Shown here: one piece after another, positions 1-10,941 of the stretch
Numbering within the stretch: the stretch's first letter is position 1
Layout of the letters: the number at the start of each line of letters is the position of its first letter
Source: Chenopodium formosanum
Taxonomy: Eukaryota; Streptophyta; Magnoliopsida; Caryophyllales; Amaranthaceae
Length of the DNA stretch: 64,000 nucleotides
Direction: 5' to 3'
Assembly (NCBI GenBank): GCA_024500155.1
Contig: CM044871.1
Location: forward strand, 76,802,402-76,866,401
Notes under the pieces: generated by a model
Database searches by the model: none
Seen by the model: the letters and a program-made list of their open reading frames with translations, nothing else
Told to the model about the DNA's origin: nothing
Made by a program: the position numbers and the translations under genes

Positions 1-119
1 ATAATTATGTCATTTATGATGTTATTAAAAATTTTAGTTTACTTTATACAGTCATATAGAATCTAAGTCCATTTTTGTACAATAATAACAATGTATTGTA
101 CGACAATTCGACAAAATAG

Positions 120-3100
120 GGCATGATAAGCTTGACAATATCAGCAATAGTACCAAAGCTAAGGCCACCACCCGGGGAAGAGGCAAGTGGAGGACAACTT
201 GCAATTTTGTACATTTCCATCTATCTTGCAGCATTAGGTTCGGGTGGGATCCGACCCTGTGTCGTGGCATTCGGGGTGGAGCAATTCGACGAGTCGGATC
301 CTAAGCAAAAGAATAGCACGTGGAAGTACTTCAATTGGTATTATTTTGCTATGGGTGCATCCATGTTAGTGGCAGTAACGGTTTTGGTTTATGTCCAAGA
401 AAATATTGGATGGGGAATTGGCCTTGGTATACCAACTATCTTAATGGTTGTCTCTATAACTAGTTTTGTATTCGGATACCGGCTTTACCGGCATTTGGAT
501 CCGTCCGGGAGCCCGTTTACCCGGCTTGCTCAAGTATGTGTGGCTGCCTACAAGAAGAGGAAATTGCCTATGGTAAATGACCCTTGGTTGCTCTATGAGA
601 ATGAGGGGCTTGATGCTCCTATTTCTTTTGCAGGGAAGCTTATTCACACCAAACATATGAAGTGAGTCTTTCATTCCTCTCTCTATTGTGATTTGTTTCT
701 TTTTATTATTATTGTCCTTTATATTATGTTTTCATATGCGTATGTATTCAGTCTTTTTCATAATCATTTAATTTTAAAAATAAATCTCCAATTTAAGAGA
801 AATTCAAATGTCCTAACAACTGATAAAATAGAAGGATAGATACAATAACAAAATGAACAAATACAATAATTGATCTCGTGCATGAATCTATTAGACTATA
901 TATTCAATAAAAGTATCTAAGGATTTGAGGCAATCCTCTCACTACTTAAGCTATGTATCTACATTCTCCCGGTCATTAATTCCATGAGATATATCACTAA
1001 TTAGCGAGATAGGTTCAATTCGTTGTTAGATACCTATATTAAGTCATGTGATACGTATCGAATTGAAGTCTTTCCATTGCTTGGTATTGGATCAAGTTGA
1101 TAGAAAATCCCTAATAATACTTTTCTTACATATCATTGCAAGTTGATAATTGATCACCTTGACTTCAGTACCGTACAAAATGAAATTAATACAAAGTAGG
1201 CAAGTAGCTAGTACGTAACACCAAGTGATCAAGGTGAGGGCTACATAAACTGAATTATTGTATGTTCGTTCTAGTATGATATATACCGCAAACTTTTCAA
1301 TACTATACTATAAGAAGTGTCAAATGAGCTTCTAAATTATCAGAAAACAGCAAAAGACTTTGGGTCAAATATGGTCCCAATAAGAATTACGACTGAAATT
1401 TGAAATATTGTGAGGTTTTTTCATGTAACAATTTTGGTTTATGTGCATGTTCTTTTGTGGGCTTTATGGTATGCTTGAATTCTAGGCAAAAAAAACGTTA
1501 GGCTAGAGACATAAAATAGGTGATTAATAATAACTTGTGTGTCAATTTGTATATAACTATCACATAGTGCGCGTCATTTCCAAAATAACTATATGTGATT
1601 AGCGATTTATGGTTGGGTCATTGTTTAATTCTACTTTTATGTTATAATTCGATTAATTCTATATGACTTGGAGTATATAAGTGTTACAATATTAACTTTA
1701 ATTCAGTACGTAAGAGCAACCACAATGACTAGCTACATGTGTGTATAGTTGTCACATCATTATTTTCTTAGTTAAAAGAAGCTACAACATCTAAGCTACA
1801 ACCTTCACAATGGTTAGCTATTTATTTTTATAATTGAGAATAATAGTAATAAACAAAAAATAAACATAAAACAAATACATACAAATATTAAACAAATCAA
1901 TATAAGTGCATTGGGTGGAGCAAAAGCTCCGATCCATGAAGCTACAAGTTTTGGGCTTAGCTACAACCTTTGTAGCTCCCTAATGGTGAGCATGTAGCTC
2001 TACAATGGTGAACATGTAGCTCCAACTATTTATAAATTGCAAGCAAGTCCTTTTATACTACCATTGTGGATGCTCTAAAAATGAGTTATGTTTATCAAAA
2101 ATTAGTTTAGTTGAACAAGATCTTAACATAAAATATAAATTGAGGAGAACACAACCTTAAGTAATAAGCCACCTTTGAAAACTCAATTACAAACCATTGC
2201 TAATTTAGAAATTGTGATAGCTGATAACTTTAAAAATAAATATATACTCCCGTTGTTTTATAATATATAATCGCAACACTTTGAGCGGCACACATGTCAA
2301 TGCACAATTTTAACTATTAACATTTGTATTTAAATATTATTAAGAAGAATAAAAGGTTAATATAATGAAAATACACTAAAAGACTAATCCAAAAATATTT
2401 TACATGGCAACAAATGTTTTATATATATGGACTATATATTGGTAAAAAAAAACATAATCAAAGTAAACATATGAATGTGCAAAAGTCAAAGTGTTGCGAT
2501 TATTAAGAAACAAAGGAGTAATTCTTATTTCAAGATTGAGAATGTAGATCACACTATCATCATACTAAATTACTAATCATTAATATAAATGTACAGATTT
2601 CTTGACAAGGCAGCCTTAGTGACCGAAGAAGACAACCCAAAGACACCAAACCTATGGAGGCTAAACACAGTTCACCGCGTAGAAGAACTGAAATCGATCA
2701 TTCGAATGGGACCGATATGGGCTGCTGGGATCATACTAATCACAGCTTATGCACAACAAAGCACATTCTCCTTACAACAAGCCAAAACAATGGATAGACA
2801 CCTCACTAAAACATTTCAAATACCAGCAGGTTCAATGTCCTTTTTCACCATATCCTCGATGTTAACCACAATCGCGTTGTATGATCGTATCCTCATCCCT
2901 ATAACGCGTAGACTTACAGGCCTTGATCGCGGTATAACCTTCATACACCGTATGGGGGTAGGGTTTGTTATCTCTATAATGGCTACTTTTGTTGCTGGTT
3001 TTGTTGAACAAAAGAGAAAACATACGGCGATTGTTCATGGCCTAGTCGACGACCCTCATGCCATTATTCCTCTGTCTTTTATTTGGCTTGTGCCTCAGTA

Positions 3101-3482
3101 TGCCCTTCATGGTATGGCTGAGGCATTTATGTCTATTGGTCACCTAGAGTTTTTCTATGATCAAGCACCCGAGAGCATGAAGAGCACCGCGATGGCATTG
3201 TTTTGGACCGCGATTTCTCTAGGGAATTACTTGAGTACTTTTATGGTTTCGATGGTGCACAAGTTTACAGCTACTAAAGACGGGTTGAATTGGCTGCCGG
3301 ATGATAACCTTAACAAGGGAAAGTTGGACTATTTTTATTGGTTGATCACGTTAATGCAAGTGTTTAATTTTATCTACTATGTAGTTTGTGCTAAGTTTTA
3401 CACTTTTAAGCCTGTTCAATTGCAAATGAGAGATAGTGATGGAAGTAAGAATGAGTTAGAGCTTGTAACTACTCAAGAATAA
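120..3482 (+). CDS. NPF3.1: NRT1/PTR family (NPF3.1-like) transporter, 5' end outside window
   Basis: This is the 3' part of a proton-coupled membrane transporter of the NRT1/PTR (NPF) family; in other plants NPF3 members move nitrate/nitrite or gibberellin. Two exons are visible: 120-661 (after an AG acceptor at 118-119) and 2597-3482. The intron is 662-2596, and joining keeps frame across HTKHMK/FLDKAA. The family features LGSGGIRPCVVAFGVEQFDE, the FNWYYF segment, the cytoplasmic loop with VEELKSIIRMGPIW and the C-terminal HLEFFYDQAPESM block are all present, with about ten hydrophobic segments. The wording of the second exon (VEELKSIIRMGPIWA, then AQQSTFSLQQAKTMDRHL) resembles Arabidopsis At1g68570 as I remember it. 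The N-terminal exon with the ExxER motif would lie upstream of base 1. No disabling change is seen, so this is probably a working gene. Substrate cannot be told from sequence. Confidence 0.9.
1714..2075. mobile_element. Tourist/Harbinger-type MITE in NPF intron
   Basis: A 362-bp element has inverted ends GAGCAACCACAATG and CATTGTGGATGCTC, flanked by TAA at 1711-1713 and 2076-2078. The TAA duplication and these ends fit the PIF/Harbinger superfamily. It has no coding capacity. The ends resemble those of the large Harbinger element at 24535-33571 (GAGCATCAATAATG), so that family may have mobilised it. Confidence 0.75.
2247..2518. mobile_element. Stowaway-like MITE in NPF intron
   Basis: A 272-bp AT-rich element begins CTCCCGTTGTTTTATAA and ends with the imperfect complement ending in ACAAAGGAG, with TA on both sides. 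The ATCGCAACACTTTGA block near the left end recurs inverted near the right end. This is the pattern of Stowaway (Tc1/mariner) MITEs. Confidence 0.7.
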
Positions 3483-4357
3483 TTAGAATGAGTTATTAAT
3501 GTATTTATATTTCATCTTATGTAAAGAATAAGATATTGTGCCATAATTCCATTAAAAACTTAATAACAGTACTAATTTCTCTTTGGTGTATATAGAGATA
3601 GAGGGGTACAAAAAATATAGTGACGAATCAATTTGGGCTTATGTTTTTGCTATATTGGGCTTTGATAGTCTACTTTAATTTTTTGGGCCATATCAGGCTC
3701 TTTTATGTTCAATTCCAATCGTAATGTTGTCTTATGTGAGTTTCGGTTACTTTAGGACAAATATGAATAAGGTCATTTTGGCTCCCAAACGAGGCTGGGG
3801 TAGTAGATTAGTGACATCGTTTTTTCCCTTGTAATCCTAAGTTGTTGCCGCAGTGCCGCTATGAGTTTTTTGGGGTCGTGAGTTGTTGCCGCTGTTAACC
3901 ATAGTTGTGGTGGTTTTTGTTGCTACTTTGAGTTGTTGTCTAAGGTTGATGATGATGGGTAGAATAGTAATTAAATATGGCAAGGATTAATCCCCAATCT
4001 TTATACCTGCCCCCCCCTAGTTACAAAATTCAAGGGATAAGAAGCCATTTAATCCCTATCTCATCTCACCAAAAAAACTCAATTCCTTGTAAACAAACAT
4101 GGGACAAAGGTGAGGAGAGATTTATAAACAAACATGCCTTCTATCCCTTCTACCAAACACGCTCCTAAGGTATATGGATCATTGATCAATCTTATGGGAT
4201 TTATTTAAGAATTCTTTTTTCAGTAGCGAGTCTCCTTCATATTTTACCCTATTTGACTTCTTGCGGTCTTCAAGACCTATCTTAAAATGGTTTTATCTCT
4301 ATTTTCTTACGTATAAAACTTATAAAATCTAAATATTATTAAAATATATAATGAAAG
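3483..4357. other. 3' flank of NPF gene, no gene seen
   Basis: This stretch holds the probable 3' untranslated region of the transporter and AT-rich spacer. A (T/C)AAACACGCTCCT-type sequence near 4155-4168 looks like a transposon end, but no partner was found. No protein-coding exon is convincing here. Confidence 0.5.
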
Positions 4358-4961
4358 TGTTGAAATATGCCTTGAATTTGGGTTTAGGAGCAGCGAGCTA
4401 TAGCTCGAGAGGTAGCTCAATAGTTTCAAAAGCATATGGAGTTGCGTCGAAATTGGAGCTACAGCTCCTATGCGAGTGAGCTATAGCTCACGAAGACAGA
4501 TTGGTTTGACTAGGTCGAGCGATAGCTCGCTCGGTAGCTCGTGTGGTAGCTCGCGAAGGTCGAAGGTGAGATAGGGGTCGAGCGATAGCTCGCTCGACCA
4601 TGAGCGATAGCTCGACTGGGGTCCAAGCGATAGCTCGCTCGATGGTGAGCGAGAGCTCTCCGTTTGTGCATGGTGGAACCCACACGATTTATTAGGGTTT
4701 TATGGGTCGTTTTTATGCACTAATCTATCTTATTTGGGGAAGCTATATATATTCCTAGTTAGGGTTTATTCATAGCTTAGTCTATTATTGATAATTGACA
4801 TTATCAATCTATAATCTGGAATTTCCTCAAGATCAATAAAGCTTTTCTCTCGCCTGCCCGTGGACGTAGCCAACACATTGTTGGTGAACCACATAAATCT
4901 GTGTGTGCTATTTATTTGTTTTGCATTCATTAATTTGTTCTTTCTCACATCCGTTACAACA
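4358..4961 (+). repeat. 5' LTR of Copia element
   Basis: This is a 604-bp direct repeat of the 3' LTR, with TG...CA ends. It contains a cluster of perfect and near-perfect palindromes based on AGCTATAGCTC (about 4387-4660). After the cluster come an AT-rich block (CTATATATATTCC, near 4743) and AATAAAGCTT (near 4835), which could serve as promoter and polyadenylation signals. The LTR ends in GTTACAACA. Confidence 0.93.
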
Positions 4962-4963
4962 AT

Positions 4964-4976
4964 TGGTATCAAGAGC
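4964..4976 (+). other. tRNA primer-binding site of Copia element
   Basis: TGGTATCAAGAGC lies two bases after the 5' LTR end. It matches the usual plant Copia primer site complementary to initiator tRNA-Met (TGGTATCAGAGC), with one extra A. Confidence 0.8.
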
Positions 4977-5000
4977 TTAGGTTCGATTTGAGTGGGAGAG

Positions 5001-6083
5001 ATGTCTGGTATGAATGTGAAAATTGATAAATTCACGGGGAGGAATAGTTTTAGTTTATGGCAGATCAAGATGCGGACGTTGTTGAAACAACAAGGGTTAT
5101 GGGCACCATTGGCAAAGAAGTCATCGGATGGCGATGAGACACCATCGACAAAGAAGTCATCGGGTCCGGATACCGCTGAGATGGCCATTCTGGAGGAGAA
5201 GGCACATTCAACGATCATGTTGTGTCTTGCATACGATATCATTACCGAGGTTGCGGAGGAGGAAACTGCATCAGGTCTGGGGTTGAAATTGGAGAGTTTG
5301 TACATGACAAAGTCTCTAACAAACAAGTTGCTATTGAAGCAACGTCTGTTCAGTCTGCGAATGAATGAAGGTAAACCTCTTAGAGCTCACCTAGATCAAT
5401 TAAATACGATTTTACTAGATTTGCGTAATATTGATGTTAAGGTTGATGATGAGGATGCTGCTTTAATTCTGTTAGTTTCTTTACCTTTGTCGTATGAGAA
5501 TTTTGTGCAATCTTTTATTGTTGGTAAAGATATTGTGTCCCTAGAAGAGGTTAGATCATCTCTTCATACTAGGGAATTACGTCATAAGGCATCTGGTAGT
5601 ACAGGTACAGACAATCAAGCCTCAGGATTAATGGTCGGTGGTGGAAAAGGACATGGAAATTCCGGGAAGAAGAAGGCTAAGAAACCCGAAAATTCCAAAG
5701 GGGGTCCTAAGCAAACTGATGTTTGTAATTACTATAAAGAGAAGGGGCATTGGAAGAGAGAATGTCCCAAGAAGAAACAGCAGGATAAATCTGTATCTGC
5801 TGCTTTAGCAGAAGAGGATTCGAATTCTGAGTATGACATTGCTTTAGTTGCGGGTGAACATACATATCACAATGATGTGTGGGTTCTTGATTCTGGGGCA
5901 TCGTATCATATATGTCCACGTAAGGAGTGGTTTACTACCTATGAGCAGGTAGATGGAGGAAATATTTCAATGGCTAATAGTGCAGTGTGCAAGGAAATTG
6001 GGATTGGCTCTATCAAGATCCGGACACATGATGGTACGTTTCACATATTGTACGATGCCAGACATATCATGTTCCACAAATGA
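5001..6083 (+). pseudogene. Copia Gag and protease part of polyprotein (broken)
   Basis: The first ATG after the primer site starts a 360-codon frame. The N-terminal half is a Copia Gag (UBN2/Retrotran_gag type: KFTGRNSFSLWQIKMRTLL). It is followed by a basic stretch and a zinc knuckle of which only C-x8-H-x4-C can be read (CNYYKEKGHWKREC). The position expected for the second cysteine is tyrosine, so metal binding is doubtful. The protease active site reads VLDSGASYH. The frame ends shortly after the protease because a few extra bases near 6063-6070 shift it. The next frame (from 6080) continues with integrase. Confidence 0.9.
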
Positions 6084-8967
6084 CTAAGAATCTGATTTCA
6101 CTTAGTGCACTAGACAATAAGGGTTTTAGTTTCAGGGGTAAAGGTGGAGTTCTGAATGTCTGCAAGGGTTTGAATGTGATTCTAAAGGGTGTCAAGCGTG
6201 GTACTTTGTATTTCCTACAGGGCTCCACTTTATCAAGTTCAGTTGTTGTTGCTTCATCTGAGGTTCAAAAGGATGATATGACCAAGTTATGGCACATAAG
6301 GCTTGGGCATATGAGTGATAGAGGAATGCAAATCCTCTCCAAGGCTGATCTTCTAGGTGGCCACAAGGTCACAAACCTTGATTTCTGTGAGCATTGTGTC
6401 TTTGGGAAACTACATCGCAGTAAGTTCCCCAAAAGCATTCATAGAACTAAAGGTATTCTTGATTATATCCACTCTGATTGTTGGGGTCCTTCACGTGTTA
6501 AGTCATTGGGAGGTCACGGGTATTTTGTATCATTCATTGATGATTTTTCAAGGATGACTTGGGTGATCATAATGAGGTTTAAAAGTGAAGCTTTCAAGAA
6601 TTTCAAGCAGTGGAAGGCGTTAGTGGAGAATCAAATTGGGAAGAAGATCAAGAAGCTACGAACTAATAATGGTCTAGAATTTTGTTGGTCTGAGTTTGAT
6701 GAGTTCTGCAAGAATGAGGGGATCGTTAGGCATCGTATCGTCAGAGATACACCACAGCAAAATGGTGTAGCAGAACGAATGAATCAAACACTTTTGGAGA
6801 GAGTTCGATGCATGATCTCTAATGCTGGATTGACCAGAAAGTTTTGGGCAGAAGCCGTTAGTACGACATGTTATCTGATCAACCGTGGACCGCACTCTGG
6901 AATTAACCTCAAAATACCCTATGAGGTGTGGTCTGGTAAGCCTACAGATTACTAAAAAATGAGAGCTTTTGGTTGCAATGTTTATTATCATGTTAATGAG
7001 GGTAAATTAGAGCCAAGGGCCAAAAAGGGAGTATTTGTAGGGTATGGCGATGGGGTTAAAGGTTATAGGATTTGGTCTCCATCGGAAGTAGAGTTATACT
7101 TAGTAGAAATGTAGTCTTTGATGAAAATTCTATGTTTAACTCTAATGTTCAGTCCATAGTTGTATCAAATAGTGGTAGTGTTGACAAACAGGTGGAGTAG
7201 CAAGTCACTCATGATGAGAGTGATCAGGTACAAGAAAAATATGTTCAACACGAAAATACTGAAGCACCAGAATCATCAACGCCAAAATTGAACAAGCCTA
7301 ATCTAGCGCTGGAACGTTCTAAAAGGGCGAATTTTGGAAATCCTCCTGACAGATTTGGTTTTGAAGATATGGTGGTTTATGCACTACAAGTTGCTGAAGA
7401 GGTGGATGTATATGAGCCATCTATCTATAAGGAAGCAGTTTCATGTACAGAATCTACCCATTGGCTTGCTGCAATGGGAAATGAGATGGAGTCACTTCAT
7501 AAGAATAAGACTTGGGATCTTGTTCCTAGGCCTCCAGGGAGAAAAGTTGTTACTTGTAAATGGATTTTCAAGAAAAAGGAAGGGATGACACCTGCGGAGG
7601 GGATCAAGTATAAGGCTTGAGTAGTTGCAAGAGGGTTCACACAAAGAGAGGGGATAGACTACAATGAGATCTTCTCACTTGTGGTCAAACACACTTCCAT
7701 CAGCGTGCTACTAGCAATAGTTGCACATCAGGATTTGGAGCTTGAGCAACTAGATGTGAAAACAGTTTTTCTACATGGAGAGTTGGAAAAGGATATATAC
7801 ATGACCCAACCGGATGGTTTCCAAGTTCCAGAAAGAGAAGACCATGTTTGCAAGTTGAAGAAGTCCTTGTATGGGCTAAAGCAGTCTCCTAGGCATGGTA
7901 CAAGAGGTTTGATAGCTACATAATGGAGCTAGGCTACAACAGGAATCTATATGATTGTTGTGTATACCATAACAAGTTGACAGATGGGTCTTACATCTAC
8001 TTAGTTCTGTATGTAGATGATATGTTGATAGCAGCGAAGAACAAGTCTGATATTCAGAAATTAAAGGGTCTTCTCAGTGCCGAGTTTGAAATGAAGGATT
8101 TGGGTGCGGCTCGAAAGATATTGGGCATGGAGATTTATAGGGATAGGGCTCAAAAGAAACTTTTCTTATCGCAGAAGGCTACATTGAGAAGATATTGTCG
8201 AAGTTTGGCATGTCAACAGCGAAGCCTATAGATACTCTAAGTGCGGCCAATTTTCACTTGTCGGTTGCTTTTGCACCAAAGTCTGCTAAGGAGAAGGAGT
8301 ACATGTCTCATGTTCCCTATGCTAGTGCAGTAGGGAGTTTGATGAATGTTATGGTTTGCACTGGTCGGATCTTGCACAAGCAGTCAGTGTTGTTAGTAGG
8401 TTCATGATTGATCCTGGTAAGGAGCATTGGCAAGCAGTCAAGAGGATTTTTCATTACCTAAGGGGTACATCTGATGTTGGTCTCATTTATGGTAATAATG
8501 TGGCATGTTTAGTTACAGGCTATTCGGATTCTGATTATGCTGGGGATGTTGATGGTAGAAGGTCTATGACTGGTTATGTGTTCACTCTTGGTGGTTCAAT
8601 TGTTAGTTGGAAAGCTACTTTGCAGCCTTCAGTGACTTTGTCTACTACTGAAGCAGAGTACATGGCCTTAACAGAAGCATCCAAAGAGGGAATCTTGTTA
8701 AAGGGACTAGTTAATGATCTGGGTCTACATCATGATCAAGCTATAGTATATTGTGACAGTTTGAGTGCAATATGTTTGGCTAAGGATCAAGTGCATCATG
8801 AGATAACTAAACACATTGATGTCAGGTATCATTTTCTACGAACTGAGACGAGAATTAAGGTGAAGAAGGTAGGTACTGCCGATAATCCTGCTGATATGTT
8901 CACCAAGCCGGTTTCGCGGAGTAAGTTTGAACACTGTTTGAACTTGCTCAATATTCGAGATTGTTAG
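6080..8967 (+). pseudogene. Copia integrase, reverse transcriptase and RNase H (broken)
   Basis: The remains appear in order. A pre-integrase zinc finger (WHIRLGHMS ... CEHCVFGK) is at about 6290-6410. The integrase core (HSDCWG ... FIDDFSR ... LRTNNGLEF ... PQQNGVAERMN) is at 6470-6790, and the reverse transcriptase (WLAAMGNEMESL ... YVDDM) at 7460-8180. RNase H (GYSDSDYAGD ... STTEAEYMAL) is at 8500-8960. Stop codons fall at 6953-6955 and 7618-7620, and frames change near 7900 and 8190-8360. One residue of the integrase catalytic triad is asparagine (TNNG, where families have TDNG). The polymerase YVDD box is intact. This is clearly a dead copy. Confidence 0.93.
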
Positions 8968-9126
8968 TAGCCCTTAGGGGCTAATCTAGAGGTCTACGGG
9001 GCTAATATGGAAACCTACGGGGTTGACCTGGTCTGGTTGTCTTTCGGGACAAATCTGGTTGCAGGGAGAGTCTGGGCATTGTGATCAATGCGTCTGGTTA
9101 TCTGGTTTTGTGAAAGGATTCAAGTC

Positions 9127-9137
9127 AAGGTGGAGAT
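9127..9137 (+). other. Polypurine tract of Copia element
   Basis: AAGGTGGAGAT lies directly before the 3' LTR (TGTTGAAA). This position and composition fit the plus-strand priming site of Copia elements. Confidence 0.75.
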
Positions 9138-9795
9138 TGTTGAAATATGCCTTGAATTTGGGTTTAGGAGTAGCGAGCTATAGCTCGAGAGGTAGCTCGA
9201 TAGTTTCAGAAGCATAAGGAGTTGCGTCGAAATTGGAGCTATAGCTCCTATGCGAGTGAGCTATAGCTCACGAAGACAGATTGGTTCGACTAGGCCGAGC
9301 AATAGCTCACTCGGTAGCTCGCGTGGTAGCTCGCGAAGGTCGAAGGTGAGATAGGGGCCGAGCGATAGCTCGCTCGACCATGAGCGATAGCTCGCTCTAC
9401 CATGAGCGATAGCTCGACTGGGGTCCGAGCGATAGCTCGCTCGAAGGTGAGCGAGAGCTCTCTGTTTGTACACGGTGGAACCCACACGATTTATTAGGGT
9501 TTTATGGGCCGTTTTTATGCACTAATCTATCTTATTTGGGGAAACTATATATATTCCTAGTTAGGGTTTATTCATAGCTTAGTCTATTATTCATAGCTTA
9601 GTCTATTATATATATTCCTAGTTACAGATTGACATTATCAATCTGTAATCAGGAATTTCCTCAAGATCAATAAAGCTTTTCTCTCGCCTGCCCGTGGACA
9701 TAGCCAACACATTGTTGGTGAACCACGTAAATCTGTGTGTGCTATTTATTTGTTTTGCATTTATTAATTTGTTCTTTCTCACCTCCGTTACAACA
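9138..9795 (+). repeat. 3' LTR of Copia element
   Basis: This 658-bp copy is about 54 bp longer than the 5' LTR. The extra length comes from one more GAGCGATAGCTCGCTC-type unit near 9385-9405 and from a short local duplication of TTCATAGCTTAGTCTATTAT near 9570-9610. Otherwise the two LTRs are close to identical, so insertion looks fairly recent despite the broken coding region. Confidence 0.92.
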
Positions 9796-10005
9796 TAGAG
9801 GAATCCAATAAGATCGATCTCAGATGACTATATTATCTCTTATGGATAAAGAGTATTTTATGGTCAAAAATTTTGAAGTCTAACTCATATTTTTGTATGA
9901 GGTAAGAAATCAAAGACATAGAGAGTTGTGTGTGGCAAATATTGTGATATTTCTATTTAAGAGAAAATTTGTAAAGTTATAAGGATAAATAACCAAAGAA
10001 ATATA

Positions 10006-10095
10006 CTACCTCTGATTTTTATTAATTGTAACTTTAGAGAGTATTATTTATGAGATATATAATATCCCAAATTTACAACTAATAAAAGGACGTAG
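10006..10095. mobile_element. Short Stowaway-like hairpin MITE
   Basis: The 90-bp element has ends CTACCTCTGATTTTTATT and AATAAAAGGACGTAG, with TA on both sides. The whole unit can fold into a hairpin. No coding content. Confidence 0.6.
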
Positions 10096-10135
10096 TACTT
10101 AATATTATTTTATTTTATTTTTTTAAAGAAACTTA

Positions 10136-10443
10136 GGCCCTGTTTGATTCACCTTAATTTTGCTGAACGGAAATTATTTTTACTGAACTGAACTTATTTT
10201 TACTGAACTGAACTTAATTTTACTGAACTGAAATTATTTTTACTGAACTTAAATTATTTTTACTAATTTTCTATTATAATTCTTCTTTAAGAAAACTGAA
10301 TTTTACTGAACTGAACTTATTTTTACTGAACTAAAATTATTTTTACTGAACTGAAATTAATTTTACTGAACTGAACTTTTTTTTTACTGAACTGAAATTA
10401 TTTTTACTTAATATTATTTTTTTAAGGTGAATCAAACAGGGCC
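10136..10443. mobile_element. Harbinger-type MITE filled with ACTGAACTGAA repeats
   Basis: The 308-bp element has perfect 18-20 bp inverted ends (GGCCCTGTTTGATTCACC) flanked by TTA at 10133-10135 and 10444-10446. The interior is a degenerate tandem array of a roughly 20-bp unit, TTTTTACTGAACTGAAATTA, in at least eight copies. Related CTGAA-rich elements occur at 21944, 47024 and 50295. Confidence 0.8.
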
Positions 10444-10900
10444 TTAATATTAATTTACGCTAAGTAATGTCGTAGCTCTATCCTCTACGTCTTATTGATC
10501 TAACGTAAACTAGAAGTCCAAAAAAGTGAAATAAACGTATAAAGAAACATCGTGGAAACTGGAAAGTGCTCCAAAGTCAATTATGTTTACCATCCGCCAC
10601 CAAAAATGAAAAGTTTATATGGAGTATATGACTTATTATTATGTGCATGAAAACAAAATATAGAAAGAACGGTCAACGGTACAACAGCCAACGGTTGAGG
10701 AGCTTTCCTTTGAAACCGTTAAGCTTTATTCCTCTCTCAAATCACCGCCCTTCCATGTTACATGATTTATTATTTACATTCTAAACAAATCATTTAACAT
10801 CTTTATTTATTTTCCCTTCAATTCTTCTTTAAATAATCGTGTCAAACTCTTTTTTTCTCCTCTCCTTTTATCTCTCTATATCATTGCCAAAAAAAGGAGG
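10444..10900 (+). promoter_or_regulatory. Upstream region of the ACD11-like gene
   Basis: This spacer contains the presumed promoter and 5' leader of the gene starting at 10942. A pyrimidine-rich stretch (10805-10875) with CTCTCTATATC precedes the coding start. No discrete TATA box can be fixed. Confidence 0.3.
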
Positions 10901-10940
10901 ATGATATGATATGGTGATCGTTGGAGAAGAGGGTGGTTGA
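10901..10940 (+). promoter_or_regulatory. Cluster of upstream ATGs in the ACD11-like leader
   Basis: Three upstream ATGs lie within 45 bases of the main start: ATG ATA TGA at 10901-10909, ATG ATA TGG TGA at 10906-10917, and a nine-codon frame at 10911-10940. The last ends one base before the main ATG at 10942. If the transcript starts upstream of them, they would be expected to lower translation or force reinitiation. The transcript start is unknown. Confidence 0.45.
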
Positions 10941-10941
10941 A

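Larger units (their letters stand above)
4358..9795 (+). mobile_element. Copia LTR retrotransposon (TNT1/Tork-like), decayed
   Basis: The element is about 5.4 kb with two LTRs (4358-4961 and 9138-9795) that begin TGTTGAAATATGCC and end GTTACAACA. A primer-binding site follows the 5' LTR and a purine-rich tract precedes the 3' LTR. The internal order is Gag, protease, integrase, reverse transcriptase, RNase H, which is Copia order. Frameshifts and stops interrupt the polyprotein, so it is not autonomous. The five bases outside each end (GAAAG left, TAGAG right) do not form a clear target duplication. Confidence 0.95.

Noticed and set aside
3779..4170. Possible MITE between CCAAACGAGG and CAAACACGCTCC
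   Set aside because: The two terminus-like sequences face the same way and do not pair, and no target duplication was found.
4488..4685. Minus-strand frame in the LTR (also 9261-9487)
   Set aside because: It is a translation of the palindromic AGCTATAGCTC repeats in both LTRs.
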